A model generated the notes under the pieces. That model made no database searches and was not told the DNA's origin. It saw nothing but the letters and a program-made list of their open reading frames with translations. Both the position numbers and the translations under genes were made by a program. Positions 61,329 to 64,000 of a stretch of DNA of 64,000 bases are shown here, piece after piece; within the stretch, counting starts at the first letter, position 1, and each line of letters begins with the position of its first letter. Origin of the DNA: Bacteroidota bacterium (GTDB taxonomy: Bacteria; Bacteroidota; Bacteroidia; Bacteroidales; JAADJA01); contig JAHLKX010000002.1 in NCBI GenBank assembly GCA_020444515.1, positions 310,001 to 374,000 of the forward strand, given 5' to 3'.

Positions 61329-61653
61329 GATGGACCTGCCATAATGTAACCGTTTTATTCATGTTGTTCCCGGAGGTCAAAATCCTTACCAATCTTAGTA
61401 AATACAAGCTTATCATCACTTTTCATAAATTTTTAGAGGTGAAATTTTTTATATTGTAAAAAATTTATAACTTGCACCCTTTAAAATGAACTAAGAGGTA
61501 AATTACACGAACCCCAATCTTCTACCAAAGAGCACATTGCTACCCTCCGCGCTTGAGGTTGGTGGTCCGGGCAAAGTCAAGGTTAAGGATAATAAATGGT
61601 TTCTACAGGAGCCCAGTTTTGCATGACAATGCATGGTAATACCATTTTAATAT
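61329..61653. other. intergenic stretch between the pseudouridine synthase and PAS sensor genes
   Basis: These 325 bases are AT-rich and have no ORF of gene length. A weak TATAACTTG element lies around 61466-61474, ahead of a tiny ATGAACTAA frame. No convincing hairpin terminator, repeat or RNA gene was recognised. Confidence 0.6.
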
Positions 61654-64000
61654 ATGTCGCTTCAGGAGTTTGAAGATAATCATATTGACGACCAAAACAC
61701 GAAGGGGGATCAAAACCAGTTCTCATCTCCGGATCAGTCGAACCGACCCAATAAGAAGTTTTTATTGGGAACGGTGCAGTTTTATGAAGACCTTCTCGAT
61801 TCCCTGCACGATATGTATATTGCCGTCCTGAGTGCCTCCGGCAAACACATAGAAGTATGGGGCAATCCCCGGCTGCAATCCCGGTTGGGATTTCTTCCAG
61901 CTGATTTCAAGGGAAAAGACCTCCAAGAAACGTATGATCAGCAAACCGCAACCCTGCTGAAATCAAGGCTTGAAGATGTGTTGCAAAAGGCCGAACCGGT
62001 CCTGTTCAATTTCCGAACCAACTTCCCGGCAGGCATGGTCTGGATGGAAGTCAATATGGTACCCTTAAAGAGCGAAAAAAGCCTGTCGTCTAACGTTGTG
62101 GCATATTTCAGGGATATCACTCCTAGCATGGAACATGAAGTCCAGCTCTCCCACTTGAAAGAGAAAGTCAGGCATCTTTATGAGCATGGCAATGAAGGCA
62201 TTATCCTGACCAACCCAAAAGGGATCGTCACTTCGGTGAACCAGACCCTGAATGAGATGTCGGGTTTCGCGGTTGATAAATTCATTGGGTTTAAGCTTTC
62301 ACGCATCCCACTGGCATCTTCGAAAAATATACATTTTCTTGAAAGTCTCATTCAGGCCATGGACGACAGCAGGCGAACGCCGGCTTTTGAAATGGAGTGG
62401 ACCACTGCATCCGGATTGGATAAGTGGAGTGAAGTCACGGTTGATCTTCAATATCACCACGGTCGCTTATCGGGAATGCAAATCAGGATGCGGGATATCA
62501 CTGAACGCAAATTGATCGAGCAGGATCTGATGAAGAGCAAGCAGACCTATAAGATCATCATCGAAAATGCCAATGAAGCCATTGCCATCATCCAGGAAGA
62601 GAAAGTGGTTTTTTGTAATTCCCGGTTACTCGACCTGATGAATGTTACCCTGGACGATTTGTTTCAAAGAAAATTTCAGCACTTTGTTCATCCGGAAGAC
62701 CAGGCCCAGGTATCCCGATTTCTCTCTGAAGCCAGTATACGGAGTACCATTCAGGGTCCCGGGATGTACCGCATCGCAAGGGGTGAAAATGCATATCGAT
62801 GGATCGAGTGTAAAAATGTTCAAATTGACTGGAATGATTTGCCTGCATCACTCTTCTATATGTATGATATCAATCAAAGAAAGGAAGAGGAGCAAAAGGT
62901 TGAAAGCAACATTCACCAGTATAAATTCATTGCAGAGCGGGCTGCAGAGTTCGGTCAGTTAAGCGATACCGACAATGTTTTCGCTTTTATTGCCGAAAGG
63001 TTTAAAATGATTGCCGGTGTCAGGGCCGTTTTGATGATATCCCATGAACCCGGAACCAACTTTCCGGCGATTGAACATATTGATGGTTCTGAAGAAATTG
63101 TTGAATCCCTGAATTCCATCCTGAAAAATCATGAACATTATCTATCAGGCCGCATCAACCAGGAATTGATCAAAAGCCTGTCATATGGGAACCTGATCAA
63201 ATATTATGATGGGTTATTTGAGAAAGGGTATAACCTGTTTCCGCGCAATACCCTAAACGTGATCCAAAATTCACTGGATGTGGGTGGCATATATCTTTTG
63301 GGATTAAAACACAATCAAACGGTGTATGGAAATGCCATGATCTTTATGGCCGAAGGACATAAACCGGATCATCCTGAAGCCTTTGAAACGATTGCCCGGT
63401 TTGGATCCTCGGCGCTTCACCGGCAACATGCCTGGAAACAGCTTGCTGAAAGGGAGCGCAAATACCGTCATATTTTTGAATCTTACCAGGATATTTACTT
63501 TCGGGTGGATATTGATGGAACCATCTCTGAAATAAGCCCATCTGTCAGAAAAATCGGAGGTTATGAACCGGAAGAGGTGCAAGGTCGCTTTATCAAGGAA
63601 TTCCTGAAAAAGCGTTCTTTAATTTATGGATATACGCGGATGTTGCTTAAGGAAGGATCCCTAAAAGACAAGGACCTGAACCTGAAAAGAAAGAATGGAG
63701 AAGTTTTTCATGCATCACTCAATGCCCGCCTGCTTCATAATGAAAAAGGGGTACCAGCCGGTGCGGAAGGATTTATCCGTGACATCAGCCAGCGGCGCAT
63801 GATGGAGGAACGATACCAGCGAAGTGAAGAAAAGTTCAGAACACTGGCAGACTTTACCTACGATTGGGAGTACTGGATTTCTCCGGAAGGAGAAATGATC
63901 TATATGTCCCCGTCCTGCGAGCGAATATCAGGATATGGACCTGAGGAGTTCTACAAAAATCCGGGGCTGCTTGAACAAATCACCTACAAAGAAGATCAGG
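61654..64000 (+). CDS. multi-PAS/GAF signal-sensing protein (3' end outside window)
   Basis: An open frame from the ATG at 61654 (MSLQEFEDNHIDDQNTKG) continues to the window edge, giving over 780 residues and no stop. It contains a series of PAS-type domains, each ending in a typical motif: FRDITPSME near residue 150, MRDITERKLI near 280, YDINQRKEEE near 405 and IRDISQRRMM near 710. A GAF-like region lies at about 420-600, and another PAS domain begins at about 725. No kinase, cyclase or output domain is reached. No transmembrane helix is seen so far, so it may be cytoplasmic. It is likely a histidine kinase or similar sensor. Confidence 0.85.
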   Translation, partial: MSLQEFEDNHIDDQNTKGDQNQFSSPDQSNRPNKKFLLGTVQFYEDLLDSLHDMYIAVLSASGKHIEVWGNPRLQSRLGFLPADFKGKDLQETYDQQTATLLKSRLEDVLQKAEPVLFNFRTNFPAGMVWMEVNMVPLKSEKSLSSNVVAYFRDITPSMEHEVQLSHLKEKVRHLYEHGNEGIILTNPKGIVTSVNQTLNEMSGFAVDKFIGFKLSRIPLASSKNIHFLESLIQAMDDSRRTPAFEMEWTTASGLDKWSEVTVDLQYHHGRLSGMQIRMRDITERKLIEQDLMKSKQTYKIIIENANEAIAIIQEEKVVFCNSRLLDLMNVTLDDLFQRKFQHFVHPEDQAQVSRFLSEASIRSTIQGPGMYRIARGENAYRWIECKNVQIDWNDLPASLFYMYDINQRKEEEQKVESNIHQYKFIAERAAEFGQLSDTDNVFAFIAERFKMIAGVRAVLMISHEPGTNFPAIEHIDGSEEIVESLNSILKNHEHYLSGRINQELIKSLSYGNLIKYYDGLFEKGYNLFPRNTLNVIQNSLDVGGIYLLGLKHNQTVYGNAMIFMAEGHKPDHPEAFETIARFGSSALHRQHAWKQLAERERKYRHIFESYQDIYFRVDIDGTISEISPSVRKIGGYEPEEVQGRFIKEFLKKRSLIYGYTRMLLKEGSLKDKDLNLKRKNGEVFHASLNARLLHNEKGVPAGAEGFIRDISQRRMMEERYQRSEEKFRTLADFTYDWEYWISPEGEMIYMSPSCERISGYGPEEFYKNPGLLEQITYKEDQ

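Noticed and set aside
1-64000. tRNA, rRNA, insertion sequences or prophage genes
   Set aside because: No cloverleaf with the usual TTCGAAT-type arm, transposase or phage structural gene was recognised; a tRNA scan would be needed to exclude small RNA genes fully.

Overview
The window looks like a chromosomal segment of a Bacteroidota bacterium, probably a marine or anaerobic Bacteroidales/Marinilabiliales-type lineage. The reasons are: six secreted proteins end in type IX secretion (T9SS) type A sorting domains, MurF and alanine racemase are fused, a HYC_CC_PP-type protein and a TonB receptor with a carboxypeptidase-like N-terminal domain are present, an ECF sigma factor is paired with a membrane anti-sigma/beta-barrel fusion, and several upstream regions carry the Bacteroidota promoter form TTTG-N19..20-TAnnTTTG. 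No rRNA, tRNA, insertion sequence, prophage or CRISPR array was recognised.

Layout. 1-1934: the tail of a membrane-protein gene, a YeeE/YedE-type sulfur transporter and two membrane-anchored rhodanese-like proteins that both end in TAGGC. 2214-5807: two paralogous outer-membrane barrels, then an anti-sigma-like barrel fusion and its ECF sigma factor. 6016-9423: a 49-residue membrane protein and a metal-handling group (HMA protein, TonB receptor, HYC_CC_PP protein). 9552-11716: a YCF48-like lipoprotein and a PagL-like lipid A deacylase. 11845-15323: a crotonase / 3-hydroxyacyl-CoA dehydrogenase / thiolase operon. 15442-17403: DNA primase. 17616-34499: a block of surface proteins, including three paralogues with a shared propeller-like module (one over 2000 residues) and an aldehyde dehydrogenase. 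34664-38523: a lipoprotein, a LuxE-like protein, an SRAP protein and a UmuC polymerase. 38716-44512: an operon of leucyl aminopeptidase, pdxA, murF-alr and a GT2 glycosyltransferase. 44563-49528: an exosortase-family protein, a divergent polytopic membrane protein, RNase R and ComF. 49574-60256: two lamin-tail T9SS giants, an endonuclease I, RNase H and four tiny proteins. 60498-64000: a pseudouridine synthase and a multi-PAS sensor that runs off the end.

The most interesting unit is the exosortase at 44563-45180 together with four 74-79-residue proteins at 49574, 54439, 59806 and 60017. Each has a signal peptide, a short Pro/Gly-rich stretch, a PVGG..P(I/L) motif, a short hydrophobic segment and a basic end. 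That is the tripartite layout of PEP-CTERM-like exosortase substrates, with almost no cargo. Two of them are the last gene after a giant T9SS protein (gaps of 5 and 26 bp). This suggests a link between a sorting-tag peptide and T9SS-exported surface proteins. The link is an inference from layout and motif, not shown by the sequence alone.
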